A stretch of DNA of 64,000 nt from Bolinopsis microptera (lineage: Eukaryota > Ctenophora > Tentaculata > Lobata > Bolinopsidae): assembly GCF_026151205.1 (NCBI RefSeq), contig NC_087072.1, forward strand, positions 3,801,375 to 3,865,374, written 5' to 3'. This document shows, in pieces, positions 18,875 to 32,500 of this stretch. Both the position numbers and the translations under genes were made by a program. Below the pieces are notes generated by a model. The model had not been told where the DNA came from. It was given only the letters and a program-made list of their open reading frames with translations, and did no database searches. How positions within the stretch are numbered: position 1 is the stretch's first letter; every line of letters begins with the position of its first letter.

Positions 18875-20538
18875 CCCCGGTCAATCAAGATCAGTGAATA
18901 TTATCACATGTCATAAAGATGTGTATTGTGTAGGCGGGATCGATAGTGTTTTAACATTTCAGCTGGACTGGGTTGATCTGAAAATCAACTTATTAGACGA
19001 TATTCGCCAGATAAGGGCAGTGATGGATTAACTGCTCTTATTTTACATGATGATTTTAAATTGTTTTCACAGTGAGTGATGGATGTTCAAATTTATGTTT
19101 CTATGTTCTGGGTAAATTAATTCCTTTGTCGAACAATTTAAGAATAGGATTTATTATAGCTAATCATGACTCAGGAGTAGGCGTAAGAGTTGTTGGTTGG
19201 AAATTTGAGAACCCTCATCAATTAGAATTGTCTGATCGCAGCTAAAACGGAAATATATTTTATGATGTAAGTGGTAGAAGTTCTTTAAAAATAAAATTAA
19301 TTTCATTCTCTAAATTGAATAGTGAGTTCAGCAGCCTATGTTGATGGGGGCTGTCAAACCCGCATCAGGATATTTGTCTTTTAACCGTAAATTTAACAGA
19401 TCGACTACTTGTTGACAAGGTTTTAGATGCAATTTTAAAGTTATTACTAATCATAAAGACTCATATATTTTTATATTTGGATAGTTCTGTAATTTATTCC
19501 AATTCAATTCCAAAAAGTGATCTTCATTTGTTATACAATCACAGCTGTACAATGTACATGTTAGGAAAATTAAGCATACTACACGTTTAGTATCATAGCT
19601 TAGTGTTATATATTATGTGTTATATATTATTTATAATTAAAATCACAAGAAATATTTGAATTCTCCTAGTATTCTCCTAGTATTTTAATAAGAATCGGTG
19701 ATATTCTCGATAAGATGCAAAGTTGAAATGACGGGGTCAGAACACCATGCTTCTTGTTAAATTCTGTACTAGAGGATTTGTTCCCGACGTAACGTGCAAC
19801 AATTATTGGTACCTTAATGTACACCATTTCTACAGTATAACTACACTCTCCTAGGCCCGGGCCTCGGTACCAGGATATGATAGACTTCGCAGGGTCGCTC
19901 ATTGTCGAGTGTTGTTCTCTGGGCTTACAGGGAAACGCTTACACGCTAATTTTGTCTGGGTACACTAATGCGAGTCTATTCTAGGTTTACACATTCAGAC
20001 AACTGGTTAACATAAGTAAATGACTTGTTAATATAAAAACTGATCATCATTCATCACTTCTTGTTTATATACAATTATTTACAGTTTTACAATCATCTGT
20101 CCACTGGCTGCATACAAATATTATAAAAACTGCCTTTAAATAAATTGGACAATACCATCAGAAGGGTTTTGACAATAAATAAAGTGTTCCTTAATTAATA
20201 ACTGATTACTGAACACGGTGAAAATGTGCCCGTTTTTGATCCCTTAAAAAATATCAATTTGCACCCGAACCATCATCCAAACTATTTGTTCATCCAAACT
20301 ATTTGTTCACGGGACATCAACTGATATGTGGTCCCATGTTTTTCAGATACAAGAAGAACATTTAAAACAATGTCTTTAGCGGCATGATAATAACAGACGT
20401 ATAGAAATAGACAGTTGTCGGAAAGTCTATCTATAGTCTGACCAATCTTCAAAATGCAAGACCGCATTATCTGAATTATTCTCAAAATGTTGAAGTCAAA
20501 TTGCTAGAATATGGTACTGAAGTTAGTCCATGTTAAGC
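18875..20538. other. Intergenic region between SSU72 and the KIF9 3' end
   Basis: SSU72 and KIF9 converge here. An 78-residue minus-strand frame starts with ATG at 19902 (MSDPAKSIISWYRGPG) in slightly GC-richer DNA and has GT donors inside. It could be an exon of an unknown gene, but I recognise no family and find no partner exon. Confidence 0.45.
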
Positions 20539-23500
20539 TCAGACCTTTGACATTACAGTTGGAGGTGCGTTTCTGACCGTAGATTTGATTTTGCCGGGCA
20601 TCTTCGGTTGATAAATTGCCTGAAATGACCGCAATTAAGATTTATAGCTAATATATGAGTTAAGACTCATATCAGTATGATTACATTAACTATGTCAATT
20701 ATTATTTTGACGAACCATCCCGATAACGGGTCAAATTTGGGATAAAATGATTGGCTTGCTTCAGCAGGGCAACAGCTAGGTAACATCACAATCATTGCAT
20801 GGTAAATTGTCTAGTGTATGTGATCACATCGCTAGAATGTAAACGAAGTTACTTGTGACGTATGCCTTAATTGAAATCACATGACAAATTCGTTAGTACC
20901 CCCTGGGTAGCAATTTGTACGAATCACATAGAAACTACGATTTTTCAGCACTTAGTGTGACTACGCGCGCCTACGCTGCCTGTGATAAGTGCAGGAAAAC
21001 AGAAGCCGCGCAATCAACAGTTCTAGATCAATCTGGTTTTTACAAACAATGGGTCGGCAGTGACACTGGCAGTGCCAATCAGAATCTGGCACCACCAATT
21101 TTCTCACTTCGATTTATTTTGTGCACCATTAGTTGGCGGTACTATCCAATTCATCATAACTTATAACGATTTGTCCTTATTGGTCGTCATTCAGTGGCTT
21201 AATTAAAAATCCCCAATTGTATGTTCTATAGAACAACAACTTATGATGCAATGAGCCAATGACGTGGACGTATTATAAATGGTTAATGGTTTATTGTGGT
21301 CAAGAAACCTACTCAACGATCAATGATCATAACATATTTCATGAAACGAAATCATGTAGCAATGGCTACTCACCCTCTTTTCCATCTTTTTCTTAGCATT
21401 CAGATAAGGTATGCTTTCTGGATTTTCCTGAAAAAGTTCGGTTTTGGAGATAGTGGGCAAAATTGTCTCGTCCCTCAAAGCTCAGTAAGTTGATAAATGC
21501 AACCTGACCCGTGGTATTAACGTGTAGACAGTTTATGTAGGTAGTAAATAAACTGTACATAAACCAACAAGTTGATAACTCATTAACTCACCATCATTAG
21601 CTCAAGTTGTAATCTCTCAAACTTCTCCTGGTTATCTTCAACCTGAACACAAAATATGTCATAAAAATAACAATAAAACTATGTCATAACAAATGTCTTT
21701 CAATTTGTGCGACTTTAAAAATACCTACAACTGCTAAGAGAATCTTAGAACAGGGTGCACTACTCTGCACTTCTCATAATCATTGATACAACTTTGGGTT
21801 TATTTCTCGGTGGGGTATTTTTACCCCATATCGCGATTGTTTCATCTTCTAAACAAGCTTATTTGAAGCGAGAATGAACGCCTGAACGGATATTATTATT
21901 CGAAGAAGCATGGAACGAAATCCCTTCCCTTTTATTGGTTCAGGTTTGGTAATCAATGTTAATTAGCCTCAATGACAAGATAATCTAATCAAGGAAAATT
22001 TAATATCTTAATTAGGGCTAGGGGATGATAATTCCAATTGCTATTGAATACCTATTTGGATAATCCAACATTTATCTGACCATCGCACTTATTTCTTTCC
22101 AATTCACTCTCTTGTTATGTTATTAATGTGGTTTTCTCAATTTCTCCTTTTGCAAAACATTGTATTTGTGACATCGGATAATGTCTTATTAACAACACCC
22201 TGGTCAGACAGTATTGTATATCCTAACATCTTACTTGACATAGCCTCACTACTTGCGGACCATGGTCACAATGTCACTTTCCTTGCTCTTGATACAGACG
22301 ACAACATACCAGATAATATCAGATATCTAGTTGGAAATGTTAGCAGGACTGAGAAGATCCTACAAAGAACCGAGTATCTCCACGAAGTAGCAGAAGCAAG
22401 TGGTGCTTTAGCAGGACCCTCATCTAGACTTATAACTCAGAGCATCGTGGGGTCGAACAAAGCTTTAGAGGTCAACATCGAACAGTTAAAGATACGATTT
22501 GATTACCTCATGAGCAAAGAGGTGGAGGATATTATCAGAGCGGGAAATTTTTCTCTGATTATAGCAGACGAGACAGCCTTCCATCCAATAGCACTACAAA
22601 CAAGGAAATTAATGAAACAAAACCAGGAACAGCCTAACCAAATACCGATAATAACTGTGCTCTCTATAGCAGATCAGCACAGATCCCGGATAGAGCAGAA
22701 TCTACCAACTCTTCTTACAAGTGAGGCTGGACAGTTTCTAAATCTCTACACCTCTTACACGCCACCTGACTTCAATACCAGACTCACCACTCTGTGGGAG
22801 ATTGGTTACTTTGCATGGCAGGTGGTGCCCAGGATATTATCCCTGTTTACAGGATATTTGGAGGAGGCAGGAGTGGGCAGCTTAACCGAACTAGATAACA
22901 TGACTAGCCTGTATCTAGTTAACGACCATCCTGCAATTTCCTTCTCTAATTTAGCTCCCCCGAACTCTGTTAACATCGCCTCGCTCAATTTCAAGACTCC
23001 CCGCAAAGTACCGCAACATTTCACTGAATTCGTAGAAGAGTGCGGGAATAGACGTGTCGTGATGGTGGTTTTGGAAGAAGTAGCGTACAAGAGCAGACTA
23101 AAGAAGATTAATCAGACTGTCGGAAAACTCATTTTAGAGTCACTACAGAAAGAGGGATTTTGTGTTGTAGGACAAAAGTTGCCGTCTCATTTCATCAACG
23201 ATCAAACATTTAATTCAGCAAATTTGCCCGTTGAAAATATCTTGGGCAGTGGAATGGTATCCCTCTTTATTTGCCAATGTGGGAACAAGCAGAGGATTCA
23301 GGGTGTGTTGTACCAAGTGCCCATGCTATGTGTCCCACTATTTGCGGATCAGTTCTCAAACTCTGTATCCGTGGTAAGAAACCAGTTCGGTGCTATGCTC
23401 ATGAGAGAGGAAATGTCTGAGGAAACTTCCAGTAATTCGGTCAAGAACGTTCTTGAGCAATGGGATGACATTAAAGCGAACTTAGCTCGATCAGCATCAG

Positions 23501-26500
23501 CAGTTCTTGATGATCCGAATGGTTCAAAACAAGCAGTTCTGTTTTACTGCAACTATTTGTTAAAATTTGGGAATGCGGATTATTTGAAAAATAAAGTTAT
23601 CATGAAACAGAGTGTGATACAAGTTTACAATTTGGATATTTTAGGTCTTTTAACGATAATTTTAGTTGTTTTGGGTTGTTTTCTTTTTATATTAATGAGG
23701 ACATCTTTTAAGTTTTGTGGTTGGTTTATACAGAAGAAACTGAAATCAGACTGAATTTGATCATATATTAGTAATATAGTAGTATAATATTACTGTTATT
23801 AACCTCGATGAAGTTTTTCGCTGTTTAGTTTTTTTAAATCATAGAATTTGTTTCTGTAGCAAAATCGTCGCATGAACAGGGGCTTTTTTGTATTGGTCGT
23901 TTATTTAAACATCAGGAAGACTCACAGTTTGTGGTGAAGGTGACGGAGCCATGGCAGTCAGAGGAGCAGTTGTGGTGCTAGGTCTGGTCTGATCTCCAAG
24001 CTGAACAAACGACTCCAGATACCACATATCAAACTCTTGCACTAATCTCTGTCTGGCCTGGTCTACCAGTCTCTGACAGTACGATATGTCCGATTGTACA
24101 CTCTTCAACTCCCCGTGGTTTTCTTTGTATCCTTTTTTCAGCTGAATGGGTGAAGATGTTAATACTAGTGTTAGGTGCCGTAATTTGGAGAAAGTACTTT
24201 GGAGTCACAAACGAAAAAAAATTTATCCCATATTTAAAAAGTCATGCATGGAGCTTTCAAATCCATTATAAATCAGAATTATGATCTAACCTCTTTAAGT
24301 TCAGTCAACAGTTTGAACTCCTCTTCTTCGTATACGTTCTCAGCAGCTTCTCCCTCTGAAAAAGGACATAAAATCAACATTCAATATTCAAATTTATACA
24401 AATCTATCGTATCTTTGATGATTGGTTTAGGTACACATTTTAGGATCCATGCCTCAACTTAACAATGTTTTAAAGAATACAGTTCTAGTTATCTACCTTC
24501 AGCAATACGTTCAGCCCTCATGTTTGCAAGGAGAGATGCAGTTGAGTCTATCTTTTTCTTCGATTTATTAATAACTGCTGCCAATTCTTTAGCACTTCGC
24601 TTCTTATCCCCGAGAGTTTCTATGAAGGTTAAGTTTTACATGATTAATTTGACAGGAACATAACATAGCAGCAACCAATTGCAATTAATATATAGAGTTA
24701 CTATATACTATTTCAAAAGAACATAGAACATCAGTTTCGTCGAAACTTGAAACTAACTTTTATTCTCAACGAATATTCTGTTGATTTCACTGCCACGCTC
24801 CCGTTTGAACTCTTCAAATGCATCAGCTTTAGTAGGGGGTGAGCTGGAATATTTATTAAACTTTACTGAAGAGCTGTTGGTGGTGATTCCGGTTGATTGG
24901 CGTTTTGAACAGTAATCTTTGTGAAGAGTTTGAGCTGTGCTGTGGGTGGAATGGGTGGGAGCGTGAGGAGAAGTTGACGAGTTAATGATAAATGAAGTAG
25001 ATGTGATTTGGAACATAGCCAACGGCGTAAAACTTCCACCTGCATATGATGAAGAAGTATTGAAAATGCAAATTATAAATAATTCATGAAATGGTGAGCA
25101 TCCAAATGCTCTGTGTTACTACATTACCTGGGTGGATGTAGAGGCGGTATGGAACTGAGAGCGGGAGTGATGGGTGGAGGGAGTTCTGGAACTTCTTCCT
25201 GTGGCGATGGAGGTTGAGAGGATTTCTTACCTCCTGACCCAACCCTTTCTTTGGGAGTCTTGCGAGACTTGAGCTTCCTGGTTTCAACAACTGCTGCCTT
25301 CTCCAGCTTGGCAGTGGGAGGGGCTACACCGAGACCGAAACCAGTGCCATCTGTTTCACCAACTCCACCGTCAGCGTCTGATCCCCTCTGAGGAAAATTG
25401 AACTTAAGTGCTCAGAATGTATGTAAAATATGTATGTTTAATCGTTGTGGGGTTTATTTTCTTCGAGTGGGTTTTTGTCTGCGTGGGCTTTTATACGCAC
25501 ATTTGTATCCTAAACATTCTAAAAGTTCGTTGAAGAGACAGATACATACTTGTGAACCGTGTTTAAGACTTATTGCAATAACTATTGTACCGGAATCGCT
25601 TCACATGTATGCATGCGTTTTCTGATAATATCCTTCAGCTAGCTGTTACGACGCGTTATGATGCGCGGTGTCGATACGAAGCAAAACATAGCAACGTGAA
25701 ACAAGATTTGTTCATTAGAATCTCTTCGCGGCTGCCAAATATGCGCAAAGCAACAGAAGGCATTTATCTCGATATCTTAGTGGTACATTTTCTTTAAACT
25801 TTCCAGATAGTAAGATAACTATAATAGGAACAATCTGTGCGAGTTTGGGCGAATTTCTATGTGCCAAACTTGAGATATCACTTCAAACACAAGAAAATAT
25901 CTCGAAATCGGTACAATATTTGGTACCAAGGTATTTATTAGATCCTCCCAGACCCCAGTAGATGTTTTCTTCTCGGAATTGTAAGCGAATGTCGCCCCAG
26001 TTCAGATAGAAATTGGCGCATAAGTTAGGTCCGTGCGCAAATGTTACAATCTCGCCAGAACACCTCTCACCTGCAGTTTAATGAGATTTTGGCGCTGATG
26101 ATCATCATCAGTTCAACATTTGGTTGTCGAAAATGTTTCATTTGAAACATTTTCGACAACCAAATGTTGAACTGATAAACTTTCATAGTCCAGGCAAGCA
26201 ATTTACCGACATGGCTCAAATATGACTAATAAGATTTCAGCATTACATTGTTACAGTTCGGATGAAAAATAGCGCTTGCGACCGAATTCGCACCCAGACC
26301 TCCTGCATGCGAGGCGATGATATTGCCACTGGGGCGACAATTGCTTACAATTCTGAAAAATAAACCGGGCCGACATTCTTACAATTTCGCTTACAATTTT
26401 GCTAGAACAACTCCTCCAGATACTTGTTAAGGATAATTTTCCATTAAGTCACAATTCAAGACAATAAAAAATGTTCTATTATATGTGCATAACTCAGAAT

Positions 26501-29500
26501 ATTACTAGGTAATATTCTAGATTGACATCTAATAGATCCTAGTATCTTATATATAATTTTGGATTGTTCGCCATGGTTTCATTTTGGATCGGTTTTAGGT
26601 CGATGCAGTAATAGGATCAAGAATCTCCACAAGTTCTTTCTTCCGGAGAGAGTTCGACCATATGGGAACAAACTTCCTCCGAACGTCAAGAATTACATTT
26701 TATTGGGACTTTTGTACCTAATATTCTATTTTAATTTGTGAGTTTTTGTAGAAATATTCTTGATGATGTTTGTGTCATTATTATTTCAAATGATGGAGTA
26801 GTTCGCTGTTTATTAGTCGATTGAAATACTGATAGTCGGAAAATTTTCGGCGTCAACGCCATCTTCAGGCTCAATAAATGTATTTAATTGTAGTTGGGAA
26901 AATAATTTATTGAGCCTGAAAATGGCGTCGACGCCGAAAATTTGCCTACATTCCTAACTTCCTGTTTCATTTGTCCTTGTCTCCTCCAATCGGATATTAT
27001 CCAACTATCAGTATTTCATTATTATTTGATTGATTTGGCATAGATTTTGATCATGCTCAATTTATGCCCTTTTTGAGCCGATTGCGTGGGATACACTTAA
27101 ATTCTACTTGTGCCACTTAGTATTAATCCCGATGTGGTCGCAAAAATCTAAATGAGTAATATGAGCTATAATGATCGAAAATAAACAAAATGAACGAAGT
27201 TTAATAAATATTGTGCAAAATACCGCTTTATGCATGTCTTGTGGTTTCAATATAGTAAATCGATCATGAAGTTTATGAAAGCCCTTATTAGTAAGCATCT
27301 TAATGGTCACAAAATGGTCACAAATATCGAGGACACTATTCGAGGCGATGCAGCACAGGCTTACAGCGCTCATTTGGTGCCCAGAACACAATATAATAAA
27401 TAATAATATGCGCGAAATATATTAGAACTGAGGGAATGACTGCAATTTGGACAGTTAGACATCGCTGGTCATTTCTGTCTCTCGCAGGTAATTACTCTAT
27501 TTCCAACACTTTTTAAAATCTCAAAATTATGGGGGCTTAAATCGTGTTCGTGTTATTTTTTGTTCGCGAACACAGCACATGTGATTCCTAACGTTAAATC
27601 AAAATGGATACAAACGGCACAATGAAAAAAGTTTTACAATTCGATGAATTTTGGCTAATGTTCATAGATGTGCCTCCAAGTTAAAAGGCTGCAATTCTAA
27701 ATTATTCGTTTTTAACCCACGGACTTTTCGAACAAACAGGTAAAATCTTACCCTTGAGCTTTTGCTGCCATCTGCGGTCAAGTCAATATTATATTTCTGA
27801 ATCATTCTCGCCTCTATCTCCTTCTCTTGACTAAGAACGATCGTCCTAAACTGTTTGAAAATCTCCTTAACCTGTAAAAATGTGAGTGTTTGGAAAAGAT
27901 GTCATCGGATTGTTCGTACACACTGTACATATCTAATATCTATTCCCTTGAGATTCATGCATCTCATCATAAACTCTAGACATTTAAACTAAAAAAACTA
28001 AAAAGTTTAAGATTTTCGACCCACCTGTCTAAGGTTTACAATCTCTATATCAGTCAGACTTCCTGATATATATCTCCTTATCATCTGCTGCAGATCATAT
28101 TGCTGAGACTCCGTGTACGTTTCGTAAGAAACATTGCTTCTGTTTGCCTACAAAGTTAATGTTTATTCGGCTTTAAGTCTAGACTATGATTGATGATACG
28201 GTAGTGCAAAAAGTAAATTAGACTTAGTCATGCAATGTACCGGCTCGAGTGCAGTGGAGTTTAAAATTAGTAAATTAAGGAGCATACTAAAGTGTCGTGC
28301 ATGGCAAGCTCCATCTTCAGCGACTTAATCTCTTGCTCGTATTCTTTAACCAGCAGCTGAAAGACGGGAAGTTATAGGTAAAATGAAATGTAATGAACCT
28401 GATTAGTGATAACCAACAAAATATTTCTCAATACAATTACTAATAGCTAAAAGACTAATTTATTATCTAATTTAATAAATTCGTACGTCATAATCGTTGA
28501 TAACTTTTCTTATCTGGCCGGTAACAAAATCGTGTAGCATTGTGAGACTGGGTAAACCAAACTTAAAAGCAAATACCAAAGCAATGTAAGCGGAGGCACT
28601 ATTGAGCAATTAAGTGCTCAGTTATTTATCAGCCAGATAACGATATATGACTCTACACTCTACAGTCTATAATGTTCCTATGGCTATAGGACCTGGGCTT
28701 AAGTTTGCGGAAGAAGCTATCCATCGTTTAAAGCCTGTTTATGTGTATAAATAACGTAGCAAGGAGTCCAACTTACCACAGGATCGAAGTGAACGTTTTG
28801 TAGAGGCTCGTTAGCAACACACATCATTCTGGTACCAAATCTCAGAGTTGAAATCTGTGGAGTTATTTGTAAGAAAAAGTATGAAAAAACCATTATGATT
28901 TGAATGGACATTGAAGTTGTACAGTATAAAACCATATTTGTGTGAGCGTCATATTGTAGGCGCTAACCAGGGTTGGGTTTCAAAGGATAGAAAACTAACT
29001 AGGATAAAAGAGGGCGAGTATGGTGATTCTAAAAACTAAAAAGTTACAGTAGACTGCACATGTCAAATACTCACAGTTTCTTCAAGTTGAGCAGCCTCCC
29101 CCCAGATGTTAGCTATCATAACGGTGTTGCAATTTCCTCCGATTGAGTCCTTCAGAACGTGTGTTAGTTTGCTTTGTCGGAACGGCACGTGTTCTCGCTT
29201 CCTATCCGCCACCGCTATTATCACCTGATACGGGTGTCAACTATTTATATTTCATAAATAGTGCTGTGTTAATACTTTATCATACTTTACGTAATTAAAC
29301 AAATAAACCCTGTTTAAAATGAGATAACATCACGTGATCGAATCACGTGTTTTGATAACAAAGCTAGAGACTAAGGGGTATGGAGCAAACTGCTTTTTGA
29401 TGATATTAGTTTAAGATCTTATGACGTGACCGGCATATGTGTCACGTGAATAGTAGTATTTAAAGGCAGTCAGAGAGACTGTCCGGGACTCTTTCGGTTG

Positions 29501-32500
29501 TACGGATTCTTCCTCTATTACTCTATACGTTTGAGATTTCTTATTTTAGCCACTGGTTTCATAGACCTATTACTTTAAACAAAGCCCATGATTGGTATCT
29601 GATCTACAGAAATTATAGCAACTTAAAACCGGTTAAATAAATCCCATTACATAGTGTTCAATATTTAGGAGACTAGTTTTTTAGTTATCACTTGAAAGCT
29701 CATAAATATAGAGTGCATGTTTCGATCAGTGTTTATTTGTGGGTATACCCTATCCATCCCCGGACTCAGGAGTGATAACAAATGGCTAAAAACCATTGAC
29801 TTCTTGTTTAAGTAATTGGACATATATTATCTATGCTACATTCTATGTTCTATGATAGCATATGATAAGTATTGTCATGACAAGAACACTCAACAGAATG
29901 GTGTCTCTATTCAACTGTAATGTGTTGGATTATCCCGGTACCATAGTAACAAAGTGTTACCAGATACCAAAGTTTACAGTAGCTCAAGTTAAGAAGGTGT
30001 GGGCACTGGCCACTGGGCCACACTTAACTTTGTGGGGTTGTGCAGACAGCTGTATACCAGCTGCAAAATATCACACCTAGAATGTCTATACTAGTTGCAT
30101 ATAGCGCACTCCAAATGACAGAAAACTATTTATTAGTTTATAGTTCGTAACAAATAAGCGGCCTCACCTGCTCCAGGAAAGTCAATGATTGGTTGATGTA
30201 CATCGCTTCTTTTTTAGTCAGACCTTCGCTCTGAAAACATAAATATTCGTCAGGCAACAGATTGTTTGTTTTTAATATCACACGTACGCTAATGTTATAG
30301 ATTGAATTGTGTTGGTTACCTAAATAACACATACACTGAAATGTATCCCCTTCAAAGTAAGCTGATAGTTTAACAATATTTAATAGTTAGTTTGACACAA
30401 ACACAATCACAATCCACATTTCATTCTAATATTATGTTAATGATGTTATCCTAAATGAAAAATTACTAGATAAAACATACCTTAGTTTTGCCAAGTCTCT
30501 CTGAACCGGCCAAGTCCACGAAGTTAAGTTTTGATAAGGTGAAATTAGATGAAGACTGGGTTCTGGAACGACTCTGAAATTTCGCACAGTTTAGTCACGG
30601 TATAAGTTGTATTACCAGAGGTATAATATAAACAGCACTAAACAGTACATACAGTATACAATATACAATATACACTATACATGGTATAGTATACAATATT
30701 TAATTTTACATAGACCAGCAAATAATACAATAAACCTATCAGAAAATAAAACAGTCTTAGGCATGCGATGATTCGTAGAGATCATGAAACTAACGAAGCT
30801 AACATGAAACACATGATATAAAATAAAATATGTAAAATAAGTACAAATCCTTCTAACCTCTATGTGAACAGTAAAGACACAGTGAGACCGTGAACTGGCG
30901 TGATTGAGAGCATGTTCTGCTATAACCCTGTTTGTCTCACCCTCAAACAGCAGATTCAGCGCTTCTTCCTCGTTGTCAGCTAACCTCACGTTCAGTCCCT
31001 TTACTACTGTCAATCCAGCGTCCTGTTATGCAGTGCAATTTAGATGAAATCATAACTCTTTCCAACCTAATCTTATACAACCTAAATTAGCCCCAATTCA
31101 GTAATTAACTTTGTGATTTTCGCTCTTAAATACCTCGGTATAATACGTTGAGAACAAGTGAGTAGCAATTTCCTAATAAAATCAACAAGTGCTGCAGAAT
31201 TGCATGTATCAAGTTGCAGATGGTAAATTTCTCTGCAATTCGGTAACACAAAATAAGGCCTGGCCCAGCTGAAACTTACCTCGGATATAGTGAGTGTTTT
31301 TGGTTCTTCGTTCTCATCGGCTAATAGATCAGTCAGAATCTCGTTATAAATCTCCATGTAAGATACCCTAAGGGCATATTCTCTTATTATGAAGATTTTT
31401 GCAACAATTAAACAAGATTGAAAATGCAGATATTAAATAAGTCATAGAAATTGCTCCAAGATTTTGTCACATTCCCCCGAAAAGACGTCACGAACTATCA
31501 CATATATTGCCACATTATATTGCCACACAAAAGATATTGCCACGCAAAAGATAACGAACCTTACTATAACGGAATGTTCTATCATGGAGTTGATAGACTG
31601 ATACAGGTGGGACAGTGCACGTGGTATCATTCCTCTTTCTTGGAAGTTCTCAGTTGATCCGGTTATGGTAAAGGTTTTACCGGCTCCGGTCTGACCGTAC
31701 GCCATGACTGTACCGTTATAACCTGCAACAATTGTTATTATAAGAGGAGGTTTTTTGGTCAATAAGCTGGAAATCTATGTGGTGGAATTTGAAGTACTCT
31801 TCGAAGCAGCGCAAATGAGTAGAGTCACGTGAATAGATATGTTTCTGAGACCGTTATACTATACTACAATATACACATCAGGACTTATCTAAAGAAAGGT
31901 TTTTACCGTCGAGAGCTTTGTCTACTATTTGTGAGACACAGTCGTTGTAAACAGAGTCCTGGGCAGCATTGTGGAAAACCCTGTCCATTGGAAAGCTCCA
32001 GTCTGACACCTGAATAGGAGGACACAGTTTAAATAGCTTTATGGCATGTGGTCAATTCTTATACAGTGGCATTACAGTGATATCATGCAATATTCTCACT
32101 TGACATGACGTGCATGGCATATATTATTATATATGAACATTTTCAAATTGATTGCTAAAATATCAGCTAGTAGAACACACTACGTTATCACACGATGAAT
32201 GGCCAGTTGACGCTTCGTGGAGCGGTATTAACAAGCAGATAATATTGGATTGAAAAGTTGCACATGAGTGTGACTTGTTGGACGGCTCTGACAAACAAAT
32301 ATATTCTTCAAGCAGTGCGAGCTAATCCCAAATCACCACAAATATCAACAAGAAGTGTTATCAAAATAAATTCATCAATAGAAACTCTATCACTATTCAA
32401 ACTTGACCACAAAATTAGATAAAGTTGACAAAAAATACTAAATTACTTGATAAAAAATGTTTTAATTAATCAAATATGTTTAGTAATGTACCTGGTTATT

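Larger units (their letters stand above)
25388..27751 (-). other. KIF9 intron 12 with two fold-back elements
   Basis: A 2.4 kb intron, several times longer than most others of the gene. Two inverted-repeat structures (26107-26176 and 26822-27018) are listed separately. I see no coding sequence in it. Confidence 0.75.

Noticed and set aside
23905-24141. KIF9 ending at the stop near 23905
   Set aside because: A GTGAGT donor lies 21 bp before that stop, and three further exons match the kinesin-9 tail in frame.
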